NCBI RefSeq assembly: GCF_004363095.1
Contig: NZ_SNYO01000004.1
Span: forward strand, 537,638-601,637
From: Actinomycetospora succinea
GTDB taxonomy: Bacteria > Actinomycetota > Actinomycetes > Mycobacteriales > Pseudonocardiaceae
Length of the DNA: 64,000 bases
Reading direction: 5' to 3'
Shown: in pieces, positions 14,878 through 23,058 of the stretch
Layout: each line of letters starts with the position of its first letter
How positions within the stretch are numbered: position 1 is the stretch's first letter
Made by a program: the position numbers and the translations under genes
The notes under the pieces: generated by a model
Databases searched by the model: none
The model's input: only the letters and a program-made list of their open reading frames with translations
Told to the model about the DNA's origin: nothing

Positions 14878-15438
14878 TCAGCCGCCGGGCGGCCCGTCGA
14901 TCAGCGTCGGGACGTACTCGAGCAGCTGGAGGCGCCCGTCGAACGTCCGGCTCTCGACCAGGTCGAGAGCGATGTCGGGGTAGCCGTCGAAGATCCGCTC
15001 CCGCCCCGTGACGCCCGTGATCACCGGGAAGACGACGACCCGGAAGCGGTCCACGATGCCGGCGCGCAGCAGCGCCCGGGTGAGGGTCAGGCTGCCGACG
15101 GTGTGCAGCGGGCGGGGGTGGTCGCTCTTCAGGGCGCGGAGCGCGTCGACGGGGTCGGTGGTGACCAGTTCGGTGTTCGCCCAGGTCAGCGGCTCCTCGA
15201 GGGTCGAGGAGAACACGATCTTGGGCTGGGCGGTCATGGGGGCGAACTCGGCGGGCATCTCGGCGGCGAACCCGGACATCAACCGATAGGTCCTCGCCCC
15301 GAACAGGGCCGTGTGCTCCGGGTGGTCCTCGAGCCAGCCGAGGTACTCCGGTCCCTCCAGGCCCCAGAAGCCCGGCCAGCCCTCGCCGTGGCCGTAGCCG
15401 TCGAGCGAGATGATGAAGTCGACCATGAGGGTCTGCAT
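14878..15438 (-). CDS. Dihydrofolate reductase-like (RibD C-terminal) protein
   Basis: A 186-residue protein of the RibD_C/dihydrofolate-reductase fold common in actinobacteria. Its features are V-D-F-I-I-S-L-D-G-Y at the start, A-L-F-G-A-R-T-Y-R-L-M, a K-I-V-F-S-S-T-L-E-E-P block, and V-G-S-L-T-L-T-R-A-L-L with D-R-F-R-V-V-V-F-P-V-I. Such proteins bind NADPH but their substrates are mostly unknown; true folate activity is unlikely. The ATG has AAGGAC upstream. The gene is divergent from the luciferase-like gene across a region with an inverted repeat, so the pair may be co-regulated. Confidence 0.85.
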   Translation of the reverse strand: MQTLMVDFIISLDGYGHGEGWPGFWGLEGPEYLGWLEDHPEHTALFGARTYRLMSGFAAEMPAEFAPMTAQPKIVFSSTLEEPLTWANTELVTTDPVDALRALKSDHPRPLHTVGSLTLTRALLRAGIVDRFRVVVFPVITGVTGRERIFDGYPDIALDLVESRTFDGRLQLLEYVPTLIDGPPGG

Positions 15439-15476
15439 CGGGTCGTCCTTCCTCGGAGTTGGTCCTAGAATCGTAC

Positions 15477-15492
15477 TCAACTGATGAGTTGA
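15477..15492. promoter_or_regulatory. Inverted repeat between divergent oxidoreductase genes
   Basis: TCAACT-GATG-AGTTGA, a 16-bp inverted repeat with perfect 6-bp arms, lies 39 bp from the start of the DHFR-like gene and 38 bp from the luciferase-like gene. The central position fits an operator for both. Confidence 0.45.
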
Positions 15493-15529
15493 ATGGCAAG
15501 TCGCCGGGTGATCCGCGATCATCGCGGCC

Positions 15530-16351
15530 GTGAAGTACGGGGTCGTGCTGTTCGCCACCGACGAGACCATCGCTCCGGCCGTGCTGGGGCCCGCGCTCGA
15601 GGAGCGGGGGTTCGACGCGCTGTTCGTCCCCGAGCACTCCCACATCCCGGCGAGCCGCGAGAGTCCCGCGCCCGACGGCGGCGACCTGCCCCGGCACTTC
15701 CACCGCACGATCGACGTCTTCGTGACGCTCGCAGTCGTCGCCGCGACGACCTCGCGACTCGGGCTCGGCACCGGCGTGGCCCTTCCCGCCGAGCGCGACG
15801 TGATCCACACGGCCAAGCAGGTCGCCAGCCTCGACCTGGTCAGCGGCGGGCGGGCGCTGTTCGGCGTCGGCGTCGGGTGGAACCGCGAGGAGGCCGCCGA
15901 CCACGGCGTCGACCCGCGCCGGCGCGGCAAGGTGCTCGACGAGAAGCTGGCCGCGATGGTCCGGATCTGGACCGAGGAGCAGGCCGAGTTCCACGGCGAG
16001 CACGTCGAGTTCGGGCCGATGTGGTGCTGGCCCAAGCCGGTGCAGACCCCGTACCCGCCGATCTACGTCGGCGGGGAGAGCGATGCCGCGCTGCGGCGCC
16101 TGCGCGACCACGGCGACGCCTGGCTGCGCGATCGGTTCGACCTCGAGACCTTCCGGCGCGTGCGGTCGTGGCTCGCCGACGAGGGCCGGCCCGACGTCCC
16201 GTTCACGGCGTTCGGCGCCGACCCCGACACGCTCGACCCCACCGGTTTCGACGACGTCGGCGTGGACCGCGTCGCGTTCTGGGTGGACCCGGTGTCCGAG
16301 CGCGACGTGCTGCGGCGTCTCGACGCGATCGCGGAGCGCTGGATTCGCTAG
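15530..16351 (+). CDS. Luciferase-like (probable F420-dependent) oxidoreductase
   Basis: A 273-residue member of the luciferase-like monooxygenase superfamily, close to the TIGR03619-type F420-dependent group. Markers are G-P-A-L-E-E-R-G-F-D-A-L-F-V-P-E-H near residue 20, R-L-G-L-G-T-G-V-A-L-P, D-L-V-S-G-G-R-A-L-F-G-V-G-V-G-W-N near 105, and P-Y-P-P-I-Y-V-G-G-E-S near 175. Substrate unknown. The GTG start lacks a clear ribosome site. The stop overlaps the convergent MarR gene by 4 bp. F420 use is inferred from the family, not from a diagnostic residue. Confidence 0.88.
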   Translation: MKYGVVLFATDETIAPAVLGPALEERGFDALFVPEHSHIPASRESPAPDGGDLPRHFHRTIDVFVTLAVVAATTSRLGLGTGVALPAERDVIHTAKQVASLDLVSGGRALFGVGVGWNREEAADHGVDPRRRGKVLDEKLAAMVRIWTEEQAEFHGEHVEFGPMWCWPKPVQTPYPPIYVGGESDAALRRLRDHGDAWLRDRFDLETFRRVRSWLADEGRPDVPFTAFGADPDTLDPTGFDDVGVDRVAFWVDPVSERDVLRRLDAIAERWIR

Positions 16352-16845
16352 GAGCCGCCCCTGCGGCGGCGCGACGTCGCGGAGCGCGGTGGCGTCGAGC
16401 GCATGTGGTCGCGGACCGGCGTGAGCAGGCGGGCGAGGGTGCGGGCGTCGTCCTGGGAGAGCGGCTCGAAGAGCATGCCGCTGACGACCTCCTCGTGCCC
16501 CGGCAGCACCCGCGCGATCAGCGCCCGGCCGGCGTCGGTGATCGTCGCCGTGGTGCTCCGCTCGTCGTCCGGGCTGGGGGAGCGCGTGATCAGGCCCGCC
16601 TCCTCGAGCCGGCCGGCCTGGTAGGTCAACCCGCTGCGGCTGTAGACGACGGCGTCGGCGAGGTCGGTCATGCGGTGGCTGCCCGTCGGCGACTGCCCGA
16701 GGCGCATCAGGACCTGGAACTGCACGAACGTCAGGTCGCCGGCCTCGCGCAACTGCTGCTCGATCGCGTGCCGGAGCAGGCCGGACACCTCGATCAGGGC
16801 GAAGTAGGCGCCGAGCTGGACCGGGTCGACGTGGTGCTCGGGCAT
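16348..16845 (-). CDS. MarR family transcriptional regulator
   Basis: A 165-residue MarR repressor. The winged helix spans about residues 40-105: F-V-Q-F-Q-V-L-M-R-L-G, then R-M-T-D-L-A-D-A-V-V-Y-S-R-S-G-L-T-Y-Q-A-G-R-L-E-E-A-G-L-I-T-R and the wing S-P-D-D-E-R-S-T-T-A-T-I-T. The C-terminus is Arg/Ser-rich. The ATG follows TAGACT by 6 nt, so the transcript is probably leaderless. The divergent neighbour is a quinone reductase-like gene, and two near-identical palindromes lie between them. This is the usual arrangement for a MarR protein sensing electrophiles or quinones and derepressing a detoxifying reductase; that specific ligand is inferred. Confidence 0.92.
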   Translation of the reverse strand: MPEHHVDPVQLGAYFALIEVSGLLRHAIEQQLREAGDLTFVQFQVLMRLGQSPTGSHRMTDLADAVVYSRSGLTYQAGRLEEAGLITRSPSPDDERSTTATITDAGRALIARVLPGHEEVVSGMLFEPLSQDDARTLARLLTPVRDHMRSTPPRSATSRRRRGGS

Positions 16846-16851
16846 GACGGG

Positions 16852-16916
16852 AGTCTACTTGCTTCGAATTCGAAGCAGGTCTAGCGTCGGCGCCAGGTGC
16901 TTCGAGTTCGAAGCAC
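16852..16916. promoter_or_regulatory. Divergent promoters and paired MarR operators
   Basis: Operator 1 (16860-16877) is a perfect 18-bp palindrome, TGCTTCGAATTCGAAGCA. Operator 2 (16897-16916) has the same half-sites with a 2-bp central mismatch; centres are 38 bp apart. The rightward promoter reads TTGCTT (16859-16864), 17-bp spacer, TAGCGT (16882-16887), so operator 1 covers its -35 and spacer and operator 2 its start region. The leftward -10 TAGACT (16857-16852) for marR abuts operator 1. Confidence 0.75.
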
Positions 16917-16939
16917 ATCGGACGAGAGCGAGGCTCCCC

Positions 16940-17884
16940 ATGAAGGCCGTGCGGTTCCACGAGTTCGGCGACGCCGAGGTCCTGCGCTACGAGGACGTGG
17001 AGACGCCCGTCCCCGGTGCCGGCGAGGTGCGGCTCCGGGTCGCCGCGACCACGTTCAACCTGGTCGACGACGGCATCCGCGGCGGCTATCTGCAGGGACC
17101 GTTCCCGGTGACGCTGCCGCACATCCCCGGCATCGAGGTGGCCGGCACCGTCGACGCGCTGGGTGATGGGGTGGACGGCCTCGCGGTCGGGGACGCGGTC
17201 GTCGGCTTCCTGCCGATGGTGCCCGACGGCGCCGCTGCGGAGTACGCGATCGCGCCGGCCGAGGTCCTGACGGCGGCCCCGCGCAGCATCCCCCTGGCCG
17301 ACGCCGCCGCCCTGCCGATGGTGGGCCTCACCGCGTGGCAGGCGCTGCTCGACGACGCGAAGCTGACGGCCGGGCAGCGCGTGCTGGTCAACGGCGCGGG
17401 CGGCGCGGTCGGCGGGTACGCCGTGCAGCTCGCGAAGCACGCCGGGGCGTACGTGATCGCCACCGGCACCCCGCGCAGCAGCGCCCGGCTGACCTCGGTC
17501 GGCGCCGACGAGGTCGTCGACCACACCGCCACCGACGTCGTGTCCGCGGTGACGGAGCCGGTCGACGTCCTGCTCAACCTCGCCTCGATCGAGCCGGAGC
17601 AGCTGAGCGCGCTCGTCACCCTCGTCCGGGACGGCGGCGTCGTCGTCAACACGGTGCCGCGGACGCCCGCGCCCGCCGACGAGGCGCGCGGCGTGCGCGC
17701 CGTCGACGTCTTCGTCCGCAACGACGCCGACCTGCTCGCCCGCCTGGTGGCGATGGTCGACCGCGGAGAGCTGCGCGTCGACGTCGAGCGGCGGGTGTCG
17801 CTGCCCGAGCTCGCGGAGGTCCACGCCGAGGCGACCGCCGGGACGCTGCGGGGCAAGGTGGTCGTCGTGCCGGCGCAGGCCTGA
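16940..17884 (+). CDS. Zinc-independent NADPH:quinone oxidoreductase-like MDR protein
   Basis: A 314-residue medium-chain reductase of the quinone oxidoreductase type. The GroES-like half begins M-K-A-V-R-F-H-E-F-G and has G-E-V-R-L-R-V-A-A-T and P-H-I-P-G-I-E-V-A-G-T-V. The Rossmann half has V-N-G-A-G-G-A-V-G-G-Y-A-V-Q-L-A. Cysteines for structural or catalytic zinc are absent, as expected for quinone or enone reductases. The ATG is the natural family start. It is divergent from marR with two operators in the gap, so it should be induced by the MarR ligand. Exact acceptor unknown. Confidence 0.92.
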   Translation: MKAVRFHEFGDAEVLRYEDVETPVPGAGEVRLRVAATTFNLVDDGIRGGYLQGPFPVTLPHIPGIEVAGTVDALGDGVDGLAVGDAVVGFLPMVPDGAAAEYAIAPAEVLTAAPRSIPLADAAALPMVGLTAWQALLDDAKLTAGQRVLVNGAGGAVGGYAVQLAKHAGAYVIATGTPRSSARLTSVGADEVVDHTATDVVSAVTEPVDVLLNLASIEPEQLSALVTLVRDGGVVVNTVPRTPAPADEARGVRAVDVFVRNDADLLARLVAMVDRGELRVDVERRVSLPELAEVHAEATAGTLRGKVVVVPAQA

Positions 17885-18005
17885 CGCCCAGGCGACCAGT
17901 GCGAGGAGCTGCCGCGTGTGTCCGGGGAGCTCGACGTCCTGAGGCCCCCGGTTGTCGTCGGTGGTGGGCGCGCCCGCCGTCACGGCGGCGATGGCGTGCA
18001 GCGTC

Positions 18006-18048
18006 GTTGCACATCGAGGAGGACGTCGCCACTCTTCAGTTGCACATC
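18006..18048. repeat. Direct repeat of GTTGCACATC
   Basis: GTTGCACATC occurs at 18006-18015 and again at 18039-18048, 33 bp apart, in the 162-bp gap between two convergent genes. No gene was found there. Confidence 0.5.
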
Positions 18049-19057
18049 ATGGGGGAGGCGCCTCGGTCAGGACCTGCGCGAGCGGGCGGCGCGGCGTCGG
18101 GACCAGCGGCGCGCTGCGCGGCTCCGGCCAGCCGAGGCGCAGCACGCACACGGGCGGCCGGTGCATCCCGACGACGAGGTGACGCACCCGCTCCCGCGTC
18201 TCCGACACCTCCAGGACCTGGGTGATCGGCGTCGTCCCCAGCCCCTGCGCGGTGGCCTCGAGCAGGACGGCACTGAGGGCCTCGCCGGCGCGCAGCACCG
18301 AGACGGGGCTGTCGTCGACCGCGGTGAGCACGGCCAGCACCGACGCGTCCCGCTCGTCGGCGCCGGCCCGCGGCTGACGCAGCGTCCCGCGGGGGAACCA
18401 CCGCAGCACGAGGTCGCGGTAGGACGGCGGGGGACCGTCGAGGCGGGCGCTCGCCGGGATGCCGTCGTGCCCGCCGGCGTAGCGGTGGGTCCAGTGGTCG
18501 AGCTCGGCGGCGTAGCCCTCCTGGAGGGGCTGTCGTTCCGCCGCCTCGCGCATGGCGTCCGCGACCACCGCGCGGTGGCCGCCGTACGCGAGGTGGAGCA
18601 CGCCGCCGAAGGGCCGGGCCGCGTCGTCGAGCTCCTGCAGGACGGTGGTGGGGACCGAGCGTCCCGAGAACCGGCGACGGTCGGTGTGTCGCTGGTCGAT
18701 CGCGGCAGCGTGCCGGCGCGCCCACGGGTCCGCCTCGGTCGCCGGCCGGATGCGGACCCGGGCGAGCGGGCGTCGCCCCTCGCGGTCCTCGGGCTGGTGG
18801 CGGACGTCGGTGTGCCAGCCCCGGTCGCCGAGCGCGACCCGCAGGTGGTGCAGGGCGGCCCCGCAGCCGAGCAGCACGCCGTGGCCCCGCTCGTCGGTGA
18901 AGCGCAGCCGGCGCGTCGGGTCGACGTGGAGGTCGAGGTGGTCGGTGCCGAGGACCCACCGCCAGGGCTGCGCGTTGTGCTCCGACGGAGCCCGCAGCGC
19001 CCGTGCCACCGCGTCGCGCAGCGCGGCCTGCTCGGTGCCGACGGTCGGGGTGCTCAT
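18047..19057 (-). CDS. Acg-type nitroreductase family protein
   Basis: A 336-residue protein resembling mycobacterial Acg (Rv2032), a two-domain nitroreductase-fold family linked to dormancy. The first half has the family start A-L-R-A-P-S-E-H-N-A-Q-P-W-R-W and L-L-G-C-G-A-A-L-H-H-L. The second has R-H-T-D-R-R-R-F-S-G-R-S-V-P, L-R-A-G-E-A-L-S-A-V-L-L-E-A-T-A-Q-G-L-G-T and a final R-L-G-W-P block. Some Acg proteins bind FMN without reducing nitro compounds. The ATG has GGAGGGACG upstream. The divergent neighbours encode a DUF6544-like and a universal stress protein. In mycobacteria such genes belong to the DosR regulon; no clean DosR box was seen here. Confidence 0.85.
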   Translation of the reverse strand: MSTPTVGTEQAALRDAVARALRAPSEHNAQPWRWVLGTDHLDLHVDPTRRLRFTDERGHGVLLGCGAALHHLRVALGDRGWHTDVRHQPEDREGRRPLARVRIRPATEADPWARRHAAAIDQRHTDRRRFSGRSVPTTVLQELDDAARPFGGVLHLAYGGHRAVVADAMREAAERQPLQEGYAAELDHWTHRYAGGHDGIPASARLDGPPPSYRDLVLRWFPRGTLRQPRAGADERDASVLAVLTAVDDSPVSVLRAGEALSAVLLEATAQGLGTTPITQVLEVSETRERVRHLVVGMHRPPVCVLRLGWPEPRSAPLVPTPRRPLAQVLTEAPPP

Positions 19058-19268
19058 CGCTCGTCCCTCCAGGGTCGCTCTCCGGGGTCCGAGTCCAGCC
19101 CTTCCGACGGGGCGGGTCGAGGTCCGCTGGTCACCTCCTCCGCCGCCGGACGTCCCTCGTCCGCCCGGGACCCGCCGGGGCCGCGCCGGGACCCTCCGGC
19201 CCTGCCGCCGGGCTCCTCGGTCCGGCACCGTCGTCGGTGGTGGGGCCCGGACGACGGAGGGGGACCAG

Positions 19269-20021
19269 ATGACGACGGACGTGACGGAGACGGCGGCGCT
19301 CCCGCCGGCCACCCGGTACGCGGAGCGCTCGGTGGCGCCGACGGCCCGCGACGTCACCGGGGTCCGGCTGACCACGCGCGGCGAGATCCGTCTCGGGCGC
19401 GGGTGGTGGCCGTTCCGGGCCCACGAGGTGACGGTGCCGGGGCACGGCTACTTCCGCGAGCTGCGGGCGGCCGGCGTCGTGCGGATCGTGGACGCGTGGG
19501 TCGCGGGCACCGCGCGGCGGGAGACCACGGTCCTCGGCCGGCGTCTCCACCCGGCCGTCGTCGGCCCCGACCTCGCCCGGGCGGCCCGCGCCCACGCCAC
19601 GATGAGCGCGATCTTCGTGCCGTCCGTGCTGGCGCCGTGCGACGCGGTCCGGTGGACCGAGGAGGACCGCGACACCGCCACCGTCGCGTTCGCCGTCGCC
19701 GGCTCCCCGGTGGCGCTGCGCCTGACCCTGCACCGCGGCGGGCTGCCGCGCCGCGTCACCACCACGCGGTGGGGCGACCCCGGGCACACCGGCTTCTTCC
19801 GCGACGAGCCGTTCGGCGCCGAGATCCTCGAGCACCGCACCTTCGGCGGCCTCACCGTGCCCGCCACGGGGGTCCTCGGCTGGCGCGTCGAAGGTGAGGG
19901 GCCGGCGCGGGAGGTCCTGCGCTTCCAGGTGACCGCGCTCGAGCCGCTGCACGGCGAGGGCCCGGCCGAGATCGCCGGCGACGCGCTGTCGCCGGACGCG
20001 GGCGAAGGAGAGAACCGGTGA
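19269..20021 (+). CDS. DUF6544/DUF6920-like conserved protein
   Basis: A 250-residue soluble protein of a family recalled as DUF6544/DUF6920. Hallmarks are L-P-P-A-T-R-Y-A near the start, T-T-R-G-E-I-R-L-G-R-G-W-W-P-F-R-A-H-E near residue 37, a late W-R-V-E-G-E-G-P motif and several Trp-Gly turns typical of a beta-rich lipocalin-like fold. No catalytic residues are recognisable. GACGGAGGGGG precedes the ATG. Its stop overlaps the start of the universal stress protein (GTGA), so the two are coupled. Function is unknown; the company of Usp and Acg suggests a stress or dormancy role. Confidence 0.65.
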   Translation: MTTDVTETAALPPATRYAERSVAPTARDVTGVRLTTRGEIRLGRGWWPFRAHEVTVPGHGYFRELRAAGVVRIVDAWVAGTARRETTVLGRRLHPAVVGPDLARAARAHATMSAIFVPSVLAPCDAVRWTEEDRDTATVAFAVAGSPVALRLTLHRGGLPRRVTTTRWGDPGHTGFFRDEPFGAEILEHRTFGGLTVPATGVLGWRVEGEGPAREVLRFQVTALEPLHGEGPAEIAGDALSPDAGEGENR

Positions 20022-20851
20022 CCGCGGCGGTCGTCGTCGGGGTCCCCCTGCACGGCCAGGGTGAGCCGGCCGTGCGGTGGGCCGCGGCCGAGGCGCGCGA
20101 CCGCGGGGTCGCCCTGCGGCTGGTGCACGCGATGGTCTCCCCGGTCGGGAGCTACCCGGGGCGGTCGGTGGTGGGGGTCGACGCCCGCCGGGGCCTGCAC
20201 GACCTGGCCCGACACGCGCTGGACGAGATGGCCGAGGTGGCCCGGACGGCGGCCCCCGGACTCGCGGTCGAGGAGTCCGTCGTCGAGGGCGACGTGGTCG
20301 CCGTGCTGCGCGCGCAGGCAGCGTCGGCGTCGCTGCTCGTCGTCGGCTCGGACGGGTTCGGGCTGATCGGCGAGCTCGCCCTCGGAGGCGTCGCCCGCGG
20401 CCTCGCCGGACACGTCGAGGTGCCGGTGGTCGTGGTCCCACCGGAGACGGCGGGCCGCGGCGACGTCGTCGTGGTCGGCGACGACGGTACCCCGGGCTGT
20501 CGCGGTGCCCTGCGCTTCGCGGCGCGCCGGGCGGCCGAGCGCGCGGTCCCGCTCGTCGTGGTGCGTGCCGGTCCGGACGCCCGCCTCCTGCCCGACGACC
20601 TGCCGGAGCTCGGCGACGCGCGCCCGTCCACGCTGCAGGTCGTGCTGGCCGAGGACCGGGCGGACCGGGTGCTCGCCGACCAGGCGCGCGCGGCCGAGCT
20701 CGTCGTGCTGGGGGTGGGCGAGCACGGCTGGCGGCACCCCCGCCACAGCACCCGTCGCGGCCTCGTCGGCCACGTCCAGTGCCCGGTGGTCGTCGTGCCG
20801 CCGGACCACGCGGCGCCGCGCAACGCGGTCGGGGCTACCCGGCGGGGATGA
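20018..20851 (+). CDS. Tandem-domain universal stress protein
   Basis: A 277-residue protein with two UspA domains. Domain 1 (residues 1-140) begins A-A-V-V-V-G-V-P and ends with the nucleotide-binding segment V-V-G-S-D-G-F-G plus G-H-V-E-V-P-V-V-V-V-P. Domain 2 begins D-V-V-V-V-G-D-D-G-T-P and ends L-G-V-G-E-H-G-W-R-H-P followed by G-H-V-Q-C-P-V-V-V-V-P. The G-x2-G spacing suggests ATP binding in domain 1; domain 2 is more degenerate. It is coupled to the DUF6544-like gene by a 4-bp overlap. The 3' end overlaps the convergent hydrolase gene by 17 bp. Confidence 0.92.
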   Translation: MTAAVVVGVPLHGQGEPAVRWAAAEARDRGVALRLVHAMVSPVGSYPGRSVVGVDARRGLHDLARHALDEMAEVARTAAPGLAVEESVVEGDVVAVLRAQAASASLLVVGSDGFGLIGELALGGVARGLAGHVEVPVVVVPPETAGRGDVVVVGDDGTPGCRGALRFAARRAAERAVPLVVVRAGPDARLLPDDLPELGDARPSTLQVVLAEDRADRVLADQARAAELVVLGVGEHGWRHPRHSTRRGLVGHVQCPVVVVPPDHAAPRNAVGATRRG

Positions 20852-22343
20852 CGGGCACGAGCAGGTGCGAGGCGTGCTCGCCGCCGACGTGGACGGTCAC
20901 CCCGGTGGCGGGGCGGCGGAGGTCGGCGCGGTCGTGCGCCATCATCCCCATGTCGGAGTCCTCGGTGAGCAGCTCCAGGCGCAGCCGCTCGCCGGGCGCG
21001 AGCGTGATGCTCGTCGGCCAGATCTCGACCTCGAGGAGCGTCGGCTCGCCCGGGGTCAGCGGGACCGCGCGGTCGTGGGGGTGCCACGGCCGGTACGGCA
21101 GGGAGAGCTCGGGGTCGGTCTCGCGGTGCGAGGCGCGCAGCCAGCCCATCGCCATCGGGACGTCCCCGCCGAGCGGGCCGATCGCGGGGATCGGTGAGCC
21201 GTCGGCGTCGAGGTGCTGCAGCCGGGCGAAGACGTCGAAATCCTGGTCGGCCGACACCCACAGGCGCAGCGCGACGGGGCCGGTCAGCTCGAGGGGCTCG
21301 GTCACCGGGGCGGTGTCGAGCGTCGCCGGGTAGCCGACGGTGGCCGGCTCCGGTGCCGTCCAGGAGAGGTCCTTCTCGCCCAGGTGGAGCTCGCGCCACT
21401 GCGTGCCCGGGAGCGGGAGGTCGGTGGTGTCGCGCCAGACGACCTCACGTCCGTGGCGGACGGCCAGCTGCACCGGGGGCACGCCGTCCATGCGCTCCGG
21501 CTGGTCCTTCAGGAAGCGGTCCAGGAAGCGCAGCTGCAGGTCGACGGCCCAGTCGGCGTAGTAGGGGTCGATGTGGGTGCCGGTGTGCACCACGAGCCAC
21601 TTGTCCGGCGACGCGGCCCGGCGCCAGCCCTCGAGGTTGCCGCGCAGGTGGAGGTGCAGCGCGCCCCAGTTGCCCGCGGAGAGCAGCGGCACGGTGACGC
21701 GGTCGAGGTCGGTGACGCGCGCGCGGTGGAAGTCGTCGAGCAGGGGGTGCTGCGGGAGCACCTCGCGCCAGTCGTCGCCGTCGGTGCCGTGGCGCTGCGG
21801 CTCGATCTGGCGTGCCCACCAGAACTCCATGAACCCGTGGGCGTAGAGGCCGCCCTGGAACGCCGCCTCCCGGTAGAGGTCGGTCGCGCCCTCCCAGGCG
21901 ATCACTGCGGCGAGGTGCGGCGGCTGGAGCGCGGCGACGCGCCAGCCCATCATCGCGAGCCACGAGATGCCGCTGGACGCGACCTTCCCGGTGCTCCAGG
22001 GCTGCACGCCGGCCCACTCGACGACGTCGTGGAAGTCCTCGGCGTCCTGCGGGCCGTACAGGTCCATGCGGCCCGGCGACTTGCCGGTGCCCCGGGTGTC
22101 GGCCCGCAGGAGGGCGTAGCCGCGCGCGGTCCACCACTCGGGATCCGGGGTCTCCCAGACCATGTGGTCGTTGTGGGGCACGTGCTCGTAGTGCGGGTAG
22201 CGCTCGGGCCAGTGCACGTCCTTGCCGTACGGGCTGATGGACGCGATCACCGGGAACGGTCCGTGGCCGTCGGGCCGGAAGACGTCCACGACGATCGGGG
22301 ATCCGTCGCGGGTCGGGACCGCCACGTCGCGATCGATCTGCAT
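20835..22343 (-). CDS. CocE/NonD family hydrolase
   Basis: A 502-residue hydrolase of the CocE/X-prolyl dipeptidyl-peptidase family. The alpha/beta hydrolase domain begins V-A-V-P-T-R-D-G. The nucleophile S127 lies in S-S-G-I-S-W-L, and R-A-D-T-R-G-T-G-K-S-P-G comes before it. The likely catalytic His is in V-V-H-T-G-T-H-I-D. The C-terminal jelly-roll domain (about residue 330 on) has P-L-E-L-T-G-P-V-A-L-R-L-W-V-S-A-D. There is no signal peptide, so it is cytosolic, acting on an unknown ester or amide. The divergent TetR gene and the repeat between them suggest substrate-induced expression. Confidence 0.9.
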   Translation of the reverse strand: MQIDRDVAVPTRDGSPIVVDVFRPDGHGPFPVIASISPYGKDVHWPERYPHYEHVPHNDHMVWETPDPEWWTARGYALLRADTRGTGKSPGRMDLYGPQDAEDFHDVVEWAGVQPWSTGKVASSGISWLAMMGWRVAALQPPHLAAVIAWEGATDLYREAAFQGGLYAHGFMEFWWARQIEPQRHGTDGDDWREVLPQHPLLDDFHRARVTDLDRVTVPLLSAGNWGALHLHLRGNLEGWRRAASPDKWLVVHTGTHIDPYYADWAVDLQLRFLDRFLKDQPERMDGVPPVQLAVRHGREVVWRDTTDLPLPGTQWRELHLGEKDLSWTAPEPATVGYPATLDTAPVTEPLELTGPVALRLWVSADQDFDVFARLQHLDADGSPIPAIGPLGGDVPMAMGWLRASHRETDPELSLPYRPWHPHDRAVPLTPGEPTLLEVEIWPTSITLAPGERLRLELLTEDSDMGMMAHDRADLRRPATGVTVHVGGEHASHLLVPVIPAG

Positions 22344-22355
22344 CGCTCCTCCTTT

Positions 22356-22370
22356 AAGTCCAGTCGACTT
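22356..22370. promoter_or_regulatory. Inverted repeat in the hydrolase/TetR divergent region
   Basis: AAGTC-CAGTC-GACTT lies just upstream of the hydrolase start. TTGCGT also recurs at about 22370 and 22415. These are candidate TetR binding elements. Confidence 0.4.
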
Positions 22371-22420
22371 GCGTCAGCAGTGTGGGCCGGGTCCGGCGCG
22401 AAAAGCAAGCGGAGTTGCGT

Positions 22421-22426
22421 TAGGGT
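22421..22426 (+). promoter_or_regulatory. Predicted -10 box for a leaderless transcript (TetR gene)
   Basis: TAGGGT lies 7 nt before the GTG at 22434, favouring it over the in-frame GTG at 22425. Confidence 0.45.
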
Positions 22427-22433
22427 GCCGCGG

Positions 22434-23018
22434 GTGAGCGAGACGGAGGTGAAGCGGCGCCCCGGCGGCCGGTCGGCCCGGGTGCGGGCCGCGGTCCTGG
22501 AGGCGACGGTCGAGCTCCTGGGCGTCCAGGGGCTCGCGGGGCTGCGGATCGCCGAGGTCGCCGAGCGGGCCGGGGTGCACGAGACGTCGATCTACCGGCG
22601 CTGGGGCACCCGCGAGAACCTGCTGCTCGACGCGCTGCTCGAGGTGTCCGAGCAGCTCCGGGTGCCCGACACCGGCGTCGTGCGCGACGACCTGATCGCC
22701 TACGCCCGCGACCTCGCGGCCTTCCTCGCCACCCCGCTGGGCTACGCACTGGAGCACGCGCTCGCCGCCGCCGGCGACGACCCCGACGCCCGGTGCGCCC
22801 GCGACCGCTACTGGGAGACCCGCGCCTCGCGGTCGCGACAGATCGTGGTCCGCGGCATCGAGCGCGGCGAGCTCCCCGACACCGTCGACCCCCGGCTCGT
22901 CATCGAGATGCTCGTGAGCCCCGTGCACTTCCGCGTCGTCCTGACCCGCGAGGCGATCGAGCCCGAGATGCCGGCGCGGATCGTCGACGCGCTGCTGGGC
23001 GGCGTCGCCGGCCGGTGA
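22434..23018 (+). CDS. TetR family transcriptional regulator
   Basis: A 194-residue TetR regulator. HTH at about residues 15-60: R-A-A-V-L-E-A-T-V-E-L-L-G-V-Q-G-L, then L-R-I-A-E-V-A-E-R-A-G-V-H-E-T-S-I-Y-R-R-W-G. The R-R-W-G ending is typical of TetR proteins with a C-terminal domain of the TetR_C_11 kind. It is divergent from the CocE-like hydrolase and probably represses it. A metallo-hydrolase gene follows 40 bp later but has its own leaderless signal. Effector unknown. Confidence 0.9.
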   Translation: MSETEVKRRPGGRSARVRAAVLEATVELLGVQGLAGLRIAEVAERAGVHETSIYRRWGTRENLLLDALLEVSEQLRVPDTGVVRDDLIAYARDLAAFLATPLGYALEHALAAAGDDPDARCARDRYWETRASRSRQIVVRGIERGELPDTVDPRLVIEMLVSPVHFRVVLTREAIEPEMPARIVDALLGGVAGR

Positions 23019-23045
23019 GGGCCCGGCCCGGGCTGATCGTCTCCG

Positions 23046-23051
23046 TATCGT
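23046..23051 (+). promoter_or_regulatory. Predicted -10 box for a leaderless transcript (MBL-fold gene)
   Basis: TATCGT lies 7 nt before the ATG at 23059. It overlaps the alternative GTG at 23050, arguing against that start. Confidence 0.5.
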
Positions 23052-23058
23052 GGGGATC

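Noticed and set aside
17885..18046. Small gene in the gap between quinone reductase and Acg genes
   Set aside because: Frames there have no start with ribosome site or leaderless signal and no recognisable sequence; only a 10-bp direct repeat was noted.
19058..19268. DosR box between acg and the usp operon
   Set aside because: Only half-matches such as GGGACCC and AGTCC occur; no site fits both arms with correct spacing.
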